From Streptomyces uncialis (GTDB taxonomy: Bacteria; Actinomycetota; Actinomycetes; Streptomycetales; Streptomycetaceae), in NCBI RefSeq assembly GCF_001905345.1, contig NZ_LFBV01000001.1, positions 1,933,321 to 1,997,320 of the forward strand: DNA of 64,000 bases. The letters run 5' to 3'. The translations under genes and the position numbers were made by a program. Under the pieces are notes generated by a model. It searched no databases and was not told where the DNA came from. It worked only from the letters and a program-made list of their open reading frames with translations. Of the stretch, positions 18,606 to 28,201 are shown piece after piece; position 1 is the first letter of the stretch; every line of letters starts with the position of its first letter.

Positions 18606-21587
18606 ATGGACCCGACCGACCGGGAACCCGAGCCGTACGGCCAGGACGACCCCGGGCCCCGGGAATCGCGCGACCGCTCCGGCGGCGGCCGCCACGACCC
18701 CGCCGACCCCGCCGCGAAGCACCGGCGCCCCACGGACGGGACGGCCTCCGAGGACCGCGACCAGCCGTACGCCGCCGACGAGATACCCGGGCCGCACCCC
18801 GGACCCGCCGCGCCGGACGCCCGGGACAACCCCTACCTCCCGGCCCTCCGCGAGAACCGCGACCGGCCGCTCCCCGCGCTGCCCGACCCCGGCGCCCCGC
18901 CCCGCCCCCGGGCACCCCGCGACCCGCTCACCTCCGACTTCGCCGGCGCGCCGACCACCCCGCGCACGGTCCGCCTCAGCTGTGGCGAACTCCTCCTGAC
19001 CGTCAACCCCGTGGACGGCAGCGAGATCGAGCGGCGCCCGCCGGGAGACCACCCGGCGCCCCCCGAACGGCACGCCCCGCGGACCCGCGAAGAGGTCCGC
19101 CGCGCCGCCACCCCGCCCGTACCGCCGGGTCCCGCACTCGCCAGGCCGCCGCTGCTGGAACGCCAGGAGGAACGCGAACGCGCCGTCCGGCTCATCGCCC
19201 GGGGCCGCTCCGTACGGCTCACCGGACCCGCCGGATGCGGACGCACCGCGCTGCTCGACGCCGTCGCCGACGACTGCGCGGACCTCGCCCCCGACGGCGT
19301 CATCCGGCTCACCGGCTTCCGCCGGACCGTCACCGACCTGCTGTACGACCTGTACACGGCCGTGTTCAGCGGCCCCGGACAGCACCCCGACCGGCAGGGC
19401 GTCCTCGACCACGTACGCGGTATCGGCGCCGTCGTCGTGGTGGACGACCTCGCCTTCGGCGGCGCCGCGCTCGACGAACTCCTCGACGCCACCCCCGAAT
19501 GCGCCTTCGTGCTCGCCGCCGACCCCGACGTCACCCCGCCCCGCACGGACGCGCCCGTCGAGGAGGTGTTCCTCGGCGGCCTCAGCCGCGCCGGGGGCGT
19601 CGCCCTCCTCGCACACGCCACCGGCCGCCCGCTCTCCGACGACGAGGCGAGCTGGGCCGGGGACCTCTGGTTCGAGTCGGAGGGCCTGCCCCTGCGGTTC
19701 GTCCAGGCCGCGGCCCTGCTCCGGCAGCGCGACGCGCTGCGCGCCGACCCCGAAGCCTTCACGTACGACGGCCCCGGCGACGGCCCCGACAGCGCCTCCC
19801 CCGACCGGAACACAGCCGCCTCCGACCGGACCGGCCACCGGACCGGCGACGACGGCCACGACGGTGACGGTGACGAACCCGACATACCCCTTCCCTCGCT
19901 CGCCGAAGGGGCCGCGCCCGCCGCGCTGCTCGCGTCCCGGCTCAGCGGCGCGGCCCGCGCCACGCTGCGCTTCGCCGTGGCGCTGGAGGGCGAGGTCCCG
20001 CACCAGGCGCATCTGCCCGCGCTGATCGGGGACACCCACGCCGACGCGGCCCTCGCGGAACTCGTCGGGGTGGCCCTCGTGACCCCCGTCGGCCCCCGCT
20101 ACCGGCTGGCCACCGGGGTGCGCACCCAGCTGGAGGGCGCCGGATACGCCGACGACGCCGCCGAACGGCTGCTCACCGCCGCCCGGCACTACGCCTGGTG
20201 GACGGGCCACCCCTCGGTCACCCCCGCGCGGGTCGCCGCCGAGGCCGACGCGGTCATCGCCGTCCTGGCCGCCCCGCTGAACGCCGCCGAGAACGGCTCC
20301 GCCGACGCCGACTCCCTCTCCGCGCTGCTCGACCCCGCCGGTGAACCCGACGGGCCCAGCGCGTCCGTGGGCCTCGCGCTGGCCGCCGCGCCCGCGCTGG
20401 CCGCCGGGGCCGACTGGAACGCCTGGGAGCATGTGCTGCGGCTCGGCACGGCCGCCGCCCGGCACACCGGTGAGGTGGCCGACGAGGCGTATTTCCACCA
20501 TGAGCTGGGCGTCCTCGCGCTGTGCGAGGGCCGCGACGGCCGGGCCCGCGCCGAGTTGGAGGCGTCCATCGGGCTGCGGGGCGCGGTCGCCGACAAGCGC
20601 GGCGCCGTCGCGGGCCGCCGGGCCCTCGCCCTGGTCGACGACCGCTCCGCCGCGGGCAAGGCGACGGCCGGGGACGCGATGTCCGGGGCGCGGCGTGAGG
20701 AGTCCGTGTCACCGCCCGGCGGCCTCACCCGGGTGTTCGCGCTGCCTCCCGGCGCCGCCGGCGCCTCCGCCGGCGCCCCGGAGGCACCTGATCCGGCCGA
20801 CACCCTGGTCTCCGGACGGGGACCCGCCGGAGGGTTCGCCTCCCGGCTGCGGGGCGCCCGCCGGACGGTGCTGAGCGGTACCCGGCGCAATCTGGTGGCC
20901 GCGGGCGCGGGCGGGCTGCTCGCGGCGCTGCTGGGCACCGTGGTGACGCTCGGGGTCATCTCCGACACGGACGACCCGCCGGCCGGACGGGTCGGCAGCG
21001 ACCCGTCCGCGAGCCAGGACGTGGACGACGCGGCCGGGGTGGACGAGGCGGGGCCCGAGGGCGGGCAGCGCGAGGGCACCGGGGGTGCGGACACCGGTTC
21101 CACGAGCCGGCCCGGCGGGGCGGGTCCGTCCGGGGTGCCTTCGGCCCCCACGGACGCGGTGCCGGGCGCCGGGGTCGGTGGGGCGTCCTCGCCCGTGCCG
21201 GGGTCCAGTGGGCCCGGTGGGGGCCCTGGGAGCGGTACGGGGGGTTCCGGCGGGGCCGGTGGGTCCGGTTCCCCGGGCGGGCCTGGTGACCCGGGCGGTA
21301 CGGGTGAGCCCGGCGGGCCCGGTGGTCCGGGGGGCCCGGGTGGTCCCGGGGAGCCCTCCAGCGGGCCCCCGAGCAGTGGCCGTCCGCCGACCAGCGAGCG
21401 GCCCACCACGCCGCCGCCGTCGCCCACGGGGCGGCCCACGGCGCCGTCGCCCAGTGCCTCCAGCCCCGGGACGTCGCCGCCCGCGCCCACGCCTACGGCG
21501 TCCGTCTCGCCGTCCGGGTCCGATTCCGCCGCGGGGCCCGGTGGGACGCCCTCGGGTGGGGCGGGGCCGGGGGAGTCCGTGCTCTAG
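18606..21587 (+). CDS. large membrane-anchored P-loop protein with Gly/Pro-rich tail
   Basis: A 993-residue protein of unknown function. Residues 1 to about 170 are disordered and rich in Pro, Asp and Arg. About 180-500 form a P-loop ATPase-like region with GPAGCGRTALLDAV (Walker A) and AVVVVDDLAF (Walker B), followed by an Ala-rich helical region reminiscent of STAND proteins. One membrane helix lies near residues 763-785 (LVAAGAGGLLAALLGTVVTLGVI). The remaining 200 residues are Gly/Pro/Ser/Thr-rich, including collagen-like Gly-X-Y triplets. The start is ATG 18606 (MDPTDREPEPYG). The ATPase part should be cytoplasmic and the tail outside. It may belong with the STAS gene upstream. Confidence 0.8.
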   Translation: MDPTDREPEPYGQDDPGPRESRDRSGGGRHDPADPAAKHRRPTDGTASEDRDQPYAADEIPGPHPGPAAPDARDNPYLPALRENRDRPLPALPDPGAPPRPRAPRDPLTSDFAGAPTTPRTVRLSCGELLLTVNPVDGSEIERRPPGDHPAPPERHAPRTREEVRRAATPPVPPGPALARPPLLERQEERERAVRLIARGRSVRLTGPAGCGRTALLDAVADDCADLAPDGVIRLTGFRRTVTDLLYDLYTAVFSGPGQHPDRQGVLDHVRGIGAVVVVDDLAFGGAALDELLDATPECAFVLAADPDVTPPRTDAPVEEVFLGGLSRAGGVALLAHATGRPLSDDEASWAGDLWFESEGLPLRFVQAAALLRQRDALRADPEAFTYDGPGDGPDSASPDRNTAASDRTGHRTGDDGHDGDGDEPDIPLPSLAEGAAPAALLASRLSGAARATLRFAVALEGEVPHQAHLPALIGDTHADAALAELVGVALVTPVGPRYRLATGVRTQLEGAGYADDAAERLLTAARHYAWWTGHPSVTPARVAAEADAVIAVLAAPLNAAENGSADADSLSALLDPAGEPDGPSASVGLALAAAPALAAGADWNAWEHVLRLGTAAARHTGEVADEAYFHHELGVLALCEGRDGRARAELEASIGLRGAVADKRGAVAGRRALALVDDRSAAGKATAGDAMSGARREESVSPPGGLTRVFALPPGAAGASAGAPEAPDPADTLVSGRGPAGGFASRLRGARRTVLSGTRRNLVAAGAGGLLAALLGTVVTLGVISDTDDPPAGRVGSDPSASQDVDDAAGVDEAGPEGGQREGTGGADTGSTSRPGGAGPSGVPSAPTDAVPGAGVGGASSPVPGSSGPGGGPGSGTGGSGGAGGSGSPGGPGDPGGTGEPGGPGGPGGPGGPGEPSSGPPSSGRPPTSERPTTPPPSPTGRPTAPSPSASSPGTSPPAPTPTASVSPSGSDSAAGPGGTPSGGAGPGESVL

Positions 21588-21701
21588 CCCGCTCCCGGCG
21601 GGTCGCCTTCGCTTGCGCTTCCGGGTTCTCGGGGCTGGGCCCACTTGTCCCTGTGCGGGTCGCCTCCGCTTGCGCCGCCAGGTTCGCGGGGCTCAGCCCA
21701 C

Positions 21702-22034
21702 TTGTTCCTGTGGGGGTCGTTCGGGGGTGCGCGGTTCCTCGCGCCCCTTGGGTCGCGCCTCTTGCGGTTCTTGTTCGGCTGGGGGTTGCCCGGGGTTGCT
21801 CGCGCAGTTCCTCGCGCCCCTGAGGTCTGCCGTGCTGGGTGTGCTTGTTCCTGTGCGGGTTGCTCGGGGGTGCGCGGTTCCTCGCGCCCCTTGGGTCGCG
21901 CCTCTTGCGGTTCTTGTTCGGCTGTGGGTTGCCCGGGGTTGCTCGCGCAGTTCCTCGCGCCCCTGAGGTCTGCCGTGCTGGGTGTGCTTGTTCCTGTGCG
22001 GGTTGCTCGGGGGTGCGCGGTCCCCCGCGCCTCT
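21702..22034. repeat. repeat array 2 with a 143-bp tandem duplication
   Basis: The gap between the convergent P-loop protein and nucS genes holds five rightward copies of the dispersed 20-mer in diverged form (CGCAGTTCCTCGCGCCCCT type) at 21729, 21802, 21872, 21945 and 22015, spaced 70 or 73 bp. A unit of 143 bp containing two copies is tandemly repeated about 2.3 times. For example, CTTGCGGTTCTTGTTCGGCT occurs at 21761 and 21904. No leftward copies occur here. The rest of the 508-base gap has no gene. Confidence 0.85.
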
Positions 22035-22095
22035 TTGGGGCGCCCACCTTGGGCGGTTCGCCGGGCGCGGGGTTGTCTGTCGGGGTGGCCGGGGG

Positions 22096-22767
22096 TCAGA
22101 ACAGGCGGAGTTTGTCGTCCTCGATGCCTCGCAGGGTGTTGTAGTCGAGGACCGTGCAGCCGATGCCGCGGTCGGTCGCCAGGACCCGGGCCTGGGGCTT
22201 GATCTCCTGGGCGGCGAAGACCCCGCGGACCGGCGCGAGATGCGGGTCGCGGTTCAGCAGCTCCAGATAGCGGGTGAGCTGCTCGACACCGTCGATCTCC
22301 CCGCGCCGCTTGATCTCCACCGCGACCGTCGCGCCCTCGGCGTCCCGGCACAGGATGTCGACCGGGCCGATCGCGGTCATGTACTCCCGGCGGATCAGGG
22401 TGTAGCCCTCGCCCAGGGTGTCGATGCGGTCCGCGAGGAGTTCCTGGAGGTGCGCTTCCACGCCGTCCTTGATGAGACCGGGATCGACGCCGAGTTCATG
22501 GGACGAGTCATGAAGGATCTCCTCCATGGTGATGATGAGTTTCTCGCCGCCCTTGTTGATGACGGTCCATACGCCGCTCTCGTCCCCGGTGCCCTCCTTG
22601 AGGGTGCAGGGAGGCGACATCCAGTTGAGCGGTTTGTAGGCCCGGTCGTCAGCGTGGATGGAGACACTGCCGTCCGCCTTGATCAGGATCAGGCGGGGGG
22701 CCGACGGAAGATGGGCGGTGAGCCGGCCCGCGTAGTCCACGGAGCAGCGGGCGATGACGAGACGCAT
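22096..22767 (-). CDS. nucS: mismatch-specific endonuclease NucS/EndoMS
   Basis: A 223-residue endonuclease that replaces MutS/MutL mismatch repair in actinobacteria by cutting both strands at mismatches. The C-terminal nuclease core shows GPVDILCRD (Asp137), VAVEIKRRG (Glu151, Lys153) and GVEQLTRY. The protein ends in DDKLRLF, matching the C-terminal sliding-clamp-binding tail of the family. The start is ATG 22767 ([16 protein letters not shown]). It is divergent from the SCO5389-family gene. Confidence 0.94.
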   Translation of the reverse strand: MRLVIARCSVDYAGRLTAHLPSAPRLILIKADGSVSIHADDRAYKPLNWMSPPCTLKEGTGDESGVWTVINKGGEKLIITMEEILHDSSHELGVDPGLIKDGVEAHLQELLADRIDTLGEGYTLIRREYMTAIGPVDILCRDAEGATVAVEIKRRGEIDGVEQLTRYLELLNRDPHLAPVRGVFAAQEIKPQARVLATDRGIGCTVLDYNTLRGIEDDKLRLF

Positions 22768-22978
22768 GGTCGGCAACGCTACTGGACGTCCGGTGGTCCA
22801 CGCGATTCGCCCTGGAAGGACCCCGTACGTGCGTGGCCGGTTGTGGCCGCATTCTTCTGGTGCCGCTGAGCCGCGATGCTTACGGTGGACGCGGGAGGTC
22901 GCGAAGCGTGCACGCTGCGTATGCGAACTCCCTCCCTGTCCGCAAGCCCCCGGCTCCGGGGGTGCGAGAGGAGAACCC

Positions 22979-23371
22979 ATGTCGCTCGACGTCTCACCGG
23001 CCCTATTGGAACAGGCCGAGCGAGGCGAGGTCGACGAAGCAGCCTTCGTCGACTGCGTCCGGACCTCCCTTCCCTACGCGTGGGAGATGGTCAGCTCCCT
23101 GGTGGCCCAGCTCAAGGTGGACGGTGGAGAGTTCGCCGACAACGAGACGCCGCCGCCGGACGAGCAGGCACGTGGCCAGCTGCTTCGCGCGCTCGCGAGT
23201 GACGCGATCCGGGGCGCGCTCCAGCGGCACTTCGGAGTGCGGCTGGCCTTCCAGAACTGCCACCGCCTGGCGGTCTTCCCGCTGGACCCGGCGGTGGACG
23301 AGACGCTCGCCCGCTTCACCTCTGTGCGCAACCAGCTCCTGAACCAGTCGCCGGAACTGCGGGACTGCTGA
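22979..23371 (+). CDS. SCO5389 family protein
   Basis: A 130-residue acidic, soluble protein of a conserved Streptomyces family without known function. It starts [38 protein letters not shown] and ends [25 protein letters not shown] lies seven bases before the ATG. The C-terminal half ([20 protein letters not shown]) looks like a folded core. It is always found beside nucS as far as I recall, but nothing in the sequence explains a shared role. Confidence 0.85.
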   Translation: MSLDVSPALLEQAERGEVDEAAFVDCVRTSLPYAWEMVSSLVAQLKVDGGEFADNETPPPDEQARGQLLRALASDAIRGALQRHFGVRLAFQNCHRLAVFPLDPAVDETLARFTSVRNQLLNQSPELRDC

Positions 23372-23385
23372 CGGCAGCGGCACCA

Positions 23386-23462
23386 GGCCCGCCGTCGCCG
23401 GACGCCCGGCCCCCTGGCACACCGGGGCCCATGGGTGCGGCGACGGCGGGCCCCGGTGTGCC
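23386..23462. terminator. overlapping convergent terminators
   Basis: Two perfect 15-bp stems occupy the gap between convergent genes. Stem 1 is GGCCCGCCGTCGCCG (23386-23400) with CGGCGACGGCGGGCC (23438-23452). Stem 2 is GGCACACCGGGGCCC (23416-23430) with GGGCCCCGGTGTGCC (23448-23462). Their right arms share five bases, so they cannot both form fully in one molecule. Confidence 0.75.
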
Positions 23463-23468
23463 CGCGGG

Positions 23469-24497
23469 TCAGCCGAGCTGCGGCAGTACCTCGGCGCCCA
23501 GCCTGCGGATGTTCTCCTCCGTGGCGACCAGCTCGCCCGAGCCCTCGACCAGCAGCGCGAAGCGGGTGACGCCGGTACGCTCCGCCGTGGCCGCGAGGGA
23601 GTCGGCGCACTGCTGCGGGGTACCCACCGGATGGAGGGAGCACAGCAGTTCGGTGTAGGCGACGGGGTCGCGCATCGTACGGGCGCGGTCGTCGACGGTC
23701 ACATGTGCCGCGAGGCCCTGCCGCAGCCAGCCCGGCATCGCCTTGAGCAGCGCCGCGGACGCCTCGGGGCCCCGGTCGGCGATCTGTACGACGCCCGCCG
23801 AGACATGCGCGGCGTCGCGTACCTCGTCGGGGTCGCGTCCCGACTCGTGGGCGTGCGAGCGCCACAGTTCGATCATCGCGGCCTTCTCCTCGTCGTCCAC
23901 GTGCATCCCGAGCAGCATCGGCAGTCCGCGCTCCGCGGCCAGCCGTACGGTGCCCGGTGAGGTGCACGCGACGACCACTTCCGGCCCGATCCCGCCGATG
24001 AGCGCCTGGGACGGCTGCGGTACGACATCGACCGCGCGGAAGCGGAACCGCCGCGAGTCGGCGTCCACCCGGGACTGCGTCAACCAGCGCAGCAGCAGAT
24101 CGAGGGATTCCGGGAATCCGCGTTCGTACGCCTCGATCCCGGTGCCGAACACCTCCAGGTCGACCCAGGGACCGCCCCGGCCCACCCCCAGCGAGAACCG
24201 TCCGCCGGAGGTGATGTGCAGCAGGGCCGCCTGCTCGCCGAGGGCCACCGGGTGGACGGTCGGCAGCACACTGACCGCCGTCCCCACCCGCAGGGTCCTC
24301 GTGCGTCCCAGCAGCAGCGCCGCCAAGGTGACGGCCGAGGGGCAGGTGCCGTACGGGACGAAGTGGTGCTCGGCGAGCCACACCGAGTCCAGCCCCGACT
24401 CCTCGGACACCTCGGCGGCCCGCACCGCCCGGTGCAGGGCCTCCCCCTGGCCCTGTCCCGGGAACTGCGCCGCCAGGACGAAACTTCCTACACGCAT
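23469..24497 (-). CDS. LLM class flavin-dependent oxidoreductase
   Basis: A 342-residue luciferase-like monooxygenase of the F420/FMN barrel family. N-terminal VGSFVLAAQFPGQGQ, EESGLDSVWLAEHHF and later TSGGRFSLGVGRGGPWVD are typical. The AEHHF motif is the family substrate/cofactor pocket signature. ATG 24497 is preceded by AGGAG. The substrate cannot be read from the sequence. It is convergent with the SCO5389-family gene and divergent from the small Cys/His protein. Confidence 0.9.
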   Translation of the reverse strand: MRVGSFVLAAQFPGQGQGEALHRAVRAAEVSEESGLDSVWLAEHHFVPYGTCPSAVTLAALLLGRTRTLRVGTAVSVLPTVHPVALGEQAALLHITSGGRFSLGVGRGGPWVDLEVFGTGIEAYERGFPESLDLLLRWLTQSRVDADSRRFRFRAVDVVPQPSQALIGGIGPEVVVACTSPGTVRLAAERGLPMLLGMHVDDEEKAAMIELWRSHAHESGRDPDEVRDAAHVSAGVVQIADRGPEASAALLKAMPGWLRQGLAAHVTVDDRARTMRDPVAYTELLCSLHPVGTPQQCADSLAATAERTGVTRFALLVEGSGELVATEENIRRLGAEVLPQLG

Positions 24498-24725
24498 CGC
24501 ACTCCTGCCTCCTTCGGCAACCGGCCTCGGCGCTCCCCCAGGTACCGGCTCAACGGCAACAACGTCCGACACGTGCCAAAGGCACGGGCGGCGGGAAAGA
24601 TTGACGGATTGTCTGTGTATTGCGGGGGGATTGCGCGGAGCTCGCACCAGGCGTGTGCCCGCGGGGCGGCGCGTAGGCTGGTCGGGCCCGATGCCGACTT
24701 CTTCCGCGATCCGTGAGGTGTGCCC

Positions 24726-25058
24726 GTGTCCCCGCGCCGTAATCGTCCCAAAGGAGCCACGGACTCCGGAGGAGCCGGGCCCGGGGACGACCATGAGCGC
24801 TACGGGGGGTTCGAGTCCACCCAGACCTGGCGTGGTGAGGAGTGGTCGGTACGCCATGTGGCGGGTGCCAGCACCGCCGGGAAGACGTACCGCTGCCCCG
24901 GGTGCGACCAGGTGATCCCGTCCGGGGTGCCCCATGTCGTCACCTGGCCGCAGTACGCGGGTGTGGACGACCGCCGGCACTGGCACAAGGCGTGCTGGTC
25001 GGCCCGCGACCGCCGGGCCACCCGGGTGCAGCGGGGCCGCGGCATGCCCCGCTACTGA
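24726..25058 (+). CDS. small Cys/His protein, conserved in Streptomyces
   Basis: A 110-residue hydrophilic protein. A basic N-terminus (SPRRNRPKG) is followed by a possible zinc-binding set: CPGC (around residues 57-60), then two His and a Cys in HWHKACW near 88-94. It is sometimes labelled an ATP/GTP-binding protein, but I see no P-loop. GTG 24726 is favoured because GAGG lies seven bases upstream; GTG 24720 is in frame. The function is unknown. Confidence 0.75.
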   Translation: MSPRRNRPKGATDSGGAGPGDDHERYGGFESTQTWRGEEWSVRHVAGASTAGKTYRCPGCDQVIPSGVPHVVTWPQYAGVDDRRHWHKACWSARDRRATRVQRGRGMPRY

Positions 25059-25063
25059 CCGGT

Positions 25064-25109
25064 ACGGCTGTGCCCCCGCCCGGAGGAGTCCGGGCGGGGG
25101 CACAGCCGT
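25064..25109. terminator. bidirectional terminator
   Basis: Perfect 21-bp stem (25064-25084 with 25089-25109, core GCCCCCGCCC/GGGCGGGGGC) and a GGAG loop, placed between the convergent small Cys/His gene and the ABC permease gene. Confidence 0.85.
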
Positions 25110-25129
25110 CACTTCGACGCGGGGCGCGG

Positions 25130-25966
25130 TCACACGTCCCGGCGGTCCAGCAGGGTGAAGGCGCCCGCGACCGCGGCACCGGTGACGATGATCAGGAACA
25201 CCAGCTGGGGGCCGCCGGTGCCCTCCGTGTCGAGGGCGAAGATCTTCGCCAGCGCGTTCGGGGCGGCGTAGTCCATCATGACCTCGCCGACCCGCTGGGT
25301 GCTGGGGGAGATCATCAGGAACGCGGGCAGGATCGAGGGGACCAGCACCACACCGAGCATCGCGGTGATCGCGCCCGCCGAGTGCCGCAGCATCGCGCCG
25401 ACGGCCAGCGCGAGGACACCGAGCAGCGACACGTACAGGGCGCCCTTGAAGACCGAGCCGAGCCAGGGCACGTTGCTGGCGTCCCCGTACATCCCGGCCG
25501 TCACCAGGCCCACGAAACCGATCGCGAAGGCGGACACCACGTAGGCCAGCGCGAAGAAGATGATGAACTTCGCGGCGAGCACCCGCCAGCGGGCGGGCGA
25601 CGCGGTGAGCGTCGTACGGATCATGCCCGTGCCGTACTCGGACGAGATGACCAGGACGCCCAGGGTGATCAGGCAGAGCTGTCCCAGCACCAGCCCGAAG
25701 AACGCGGGGATCGTGTAGGGCGCGTCCTCGTAGTCCATGCCGGTGGTCTGCGCGGACACCAGCAGACCGATGCCGATGACCAGGGCGAGGAAGACCCCGA
25801 TCGTCCACATCGTGGAGCGCACGGACTTGATCTTCGTCCACTCCGAGGTGAGCGCGTGCCCCAGATGCGTGCGGGTGACCGGGATCGGCGAGGTGTACGC
25901 CCCCTCCGGGTGCTGCCAGTGGGGCGCCGGGGCCGCGGGGTTCTGCTGCTGGGGCGGCGTGCTCAT
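25130..25966 (-). CDS. ABC-2 permease, downstream transporter
   Basis: A 278-residue membrane subunit with a Pro/Gln-rich cytoplasmic N-terminus (about 1-35) and six hydrophobic segments. The family segment SSEYGTGMIRTTLTASP is conserved with its paralogue at 27429-28199. The start overlaps the stop of its ATPase gene by four bases (ATGA), so they are coupled. It ends in LLDRRDV, close to the LLKRRDA end of the paralogue. Confidence 0.9.
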   Translation of the reverse strand: MSTPPQQQNPAAPAPHWQHPEGAYTSPIPVTRTHLGHALTSEWTKIKSVRSTMWTIGVFLALVIGIGLLVSAQTTGMDYEDAPYTIPAFFGLVLGQLCLITLGVLVISSEYGTGMIRTTLTASPARWRVLAAKFIIFFALAYVVSAFAIGFVGLVTAGMYGDASNVPWLGSVFKGALYVSLLGVLALAVGAMLRHSAGAITAMLGVVLVPSILPAFLMISPSTQRVGEVMMDYAAPNALAKIFALDTEGTGGPQLVFLIIVTGAAVAGAFTLLDRRDV

Positions 25967-27138
25967 CGGGGTCCCTCGCTGTCGGGCTTCGTCATCTCGG
26001 TGGTGGCGGCACCCGCGGCGGCGGGGGCGTCGGCGGGCTGTGCGGCGTACGGGTTCGGCTGGGGCGGGCCGGCGGGGGCCTGCGGCATCGCGAACGGCTG
26101 ACCGCCCTGCTGGGGCGGCGGCGGCGCGTACCAGCCGGGCTGGCCCTGGCCCGCGACGGGCATCGCGACGGGGGGCTGCGCGCCCGGCGGGAGCTGCTGC
26201 TGGAGACCGGCCTTCGCGTCGACCGTGGAGCGGTAGTCGACCACGCCCTGGGTCATCCGCATGTACGCCTCCTCCAGGGACGCCTGGTGCGGCGAGAGCT
26301 CCCACAGCCGGACGTCGGTGGTGTGGGCCAGCTCGCTGATCCGCGGCAGCGGCAGCCCCATGATCCGCAGCGCGCCGTCCGGCTCGGACAGCACCTGGCC
26401 GCCCGCCTCGGTCAGCGCGGCGGTGAGCTTCTCGCGCTGCTGCGGCTCGCTGTCGGGGGTGCGCACCCGGGCGAAGTCGGCGGAGTTGTGCGAGATGAAG
26501 TCCCGCACGCTCATGTCGGCGAGGAGCTGGCCGCGGCCGATCACGATCAGATGGTCGGCGGTCAGCGCCATCTCGCTCATCAGATGCGAGGAGACGAAGA
26601 CGGTACGGCCCTCGGCGGCGAGCGACTTCATCAGATTGCGGACCCAGAGGATGCCCTCGGGGTCGAGTCCGTTGACCGGCTCGTCGAACAGCAGCACCTG
26701 GGGGTCGCCGAGCAGGGCCGCCGCGATCCCGAGCCGCTGCCCCATACCCAGGGAGAAGCCCTGGGAGCGCTTGCGGGCGACCTCCTGGAGACCCACCACC
26801 CCGAGGACCTCGTCGACCCGGCGGGCCGGGATCCCGGAGAGCTGCGCGAGGCACAGCAGATGGTTGCGCGCGTGCCGCCCGCCGTGCACGGCCTTGGCGT
26901 CCAGCAGGGCGCCGACCTGACGCGGGGCGTTCGGCAGCCTGCGGTACGGGTAGCCGCCGATGGTGACCTGGCCCGACGTCGGGTTGTCGAGCCCGAGGAT
27001 CATGCGCATCGTCGTCGACTTGCCCGAGCCGTTGGGCCCGAGGAATCCGGTGACGGTGCCGGGCTTCACCTGGAAGGAAAGGTTGTACACGGCTGTCTTG
27101 GCACCGTAGCGCTTCGTCAGGCCGACTGCCTCGATCAT
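25963..27138 (-). CDS. ABC transporter ATPase, downstream transporter
   Basis: A 391-residue ATPase. The P-loop is GPNGSGKST, the signature is the variant FSLGMGQRLGIAAALLGDP, and Walker B is LLFDEPVNGLDPEG, followed by SSHLMSEMALTADH. After about residue 300 comes an unusual 80-residue tail rich in Pro, Gln and Ala (for example PPPPQQGGQPFAMPQAP), absent from its paralogue. The start is ATG 27138. It forms an operon with the permease downstream. Confidence 0.92.
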   Translation of the reverse strand: MIEAVGLTKRYGAKTAVYNLSFQVKPGTVTGFLGPNGSGKSTTMRMILGLDNPTSGQVTIGGYPYRRLPNAPRQVGALLDAKAVHGGRHARNHLLCLAQLSGIPARRVDEVLGVVGLQEVARKRSQGFSLGMGQRLGIAAALLGDPQVLLFDEPVNGLDPEGILWVRNLMKSLAAEGRTVFVSSHLMSEMALTADHLIVIGRGQLLADMSVRDFISHNSADFARVRTPDSEPQQREKLTAALTEAGGQVLSEPDGALRIMGLPLPRISELAHTTDVRLWELSPHQASLEEAYMRMTQGVVDYRSTVDAKAGLQQQLPPGAQPPVAMPVAGQGQPGWYAPPPPQQGGQPFAMPQAPAGPPQPNPYAAQPADAPAAAGAATTEMTKPDSEGPR

Positions 27139-27428
27139 GCTCCGCACCCATTCACAGGTTCTCAGGACGTCGGGGCACACGCCCCCGTAAGGGTTAGGAG
27201 GATATCCGGGAGCTGACGGTTCCAGCCAAAACAGGGGACAGGGCCGGGCCGTGGGCTTCTGTCCCCGTCCGTCCCTACTGTCCCCGCCGCCCGGCCCCCG
27301 CCGGACCCCCCGGACGACGGCCCCCGACCACCCCGCCCACCGGGCCGCGACCGCCGTACCAGGACCGTCGCACCAGGACCGTCGCACCAGGACCGCCCGT
27401 ACCGGGACCGCCGTACCGCGCCCGTCCG

Positions 27429-28199
27429 CTACGCGTCGCGGCGCTTCAGCAGCACGTACCCGCCGATCAGCGCCACGGCCACCCACAGCACCATGATCCC
27501 CAGACCGCCCCAGGGCCCGTACGGGGTGTCGTCGTCCAGGGGCTGGACCACCTGCATGATCTTGCTGCCCGCCTGGTCGGGGAGGAACCGGCCGACCTTC
27601 TCCGTCGCCGACACATTGCCGAGGATCGCGGAGATCAGGAAGAAGAACGGCATCAGGATGCCCAGCGACAGCATCGGACTGCGCAGCATCGCCGCCACCC
27701 CCATCGAGAACATCGCGATCAGCGCCATGTACAGCCCGCCGCCGATCACCGCCCGCAGCACCCCGGGGTCCGAGAGGTCCGCGCGGTACCGGCCGAGGAT
27801 CATCTGGCCCAGGAAGAACGTCACGAAGCTGGTGATCAGCCCGACCACGAGGGCCAGTGCCGTGGCCACCGCGAGCTTCCCGAACAGGAACGTCCCGCGC
27901 TGCGGCACCGCCGCGAGCGAGGTGCGGATCATGCCGGTGCTGTACTCGTTGGACACCACCAGCACCCCGAACACGATCATCGCGAGCTGGCCGAGGCTCA
28001 TCCCGGCGAAGCTCACCAGGGTCGGGTCGAAGGTCAGCCGGTCCTGCGGGCTCAGCGAGTCGAAGTCGTTCTTCGCGAGGGTGCTGATCAGCATCCCGAG
28101 GGCGACCGTCACCACGAACGCCAGCCCCAGCGTCCATACGGTGGACGACACCGACCGGATCTTGGTCCACTCCGAACGGATGACCTGGAGGGCCGCCAT
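27429..28199 (-). CDS. ABC-2 permease, upstream transporter
   Basis: A 256-residue membrane subunit with six hydrophobic segments and the conserved SNEYSTGMIRTSLAAVP. ATG 28199 sits eight bases from AAGGGGG; GTG 28205 would overlap the ATPase stop (GTGA) but is only one base from that site. It is a paralogue of the permease at 25130-25966. The 290-base spacer downstream of it (27139-27428) holds the promoter region of the next transporter and C/G-rich imperfect repeats of CCGTACCGGGACCG type. Confidence 0.88.
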   Translation of the reverse strand: MAALQVIRSEWTKIRSVSSTVWTLGLAFVVTVALGMLISTLAKNDFDSLSPQDRLTFDPTLVSFAGMSLGQLAMIVFGVLVVSNEYSTGMIRTSLAAVPQRGTFLFGKLAVATALALVVGLITSFVTFFLGQMILGRYRADLSDPGVLRAVIGGGLYMALIAMFSMGVAAMLRSPMLSLGILMPFFFLISAILGNVSATEKVGRFLPDQAGSKIMQVVQPLDDDTPYGPWGGLGIMVLWVAVALIGGYVLLKRRDA

Positions 28200-28201
28200 C
28201 G

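Noticed and set aside
18009..20501. Leftward open frame of 830 codons opposite the STAS and P-loop genes
   Set aside because: Product is Gly/Arg/Val-rich low-complexity with no start signal; the other strand has clear domains.
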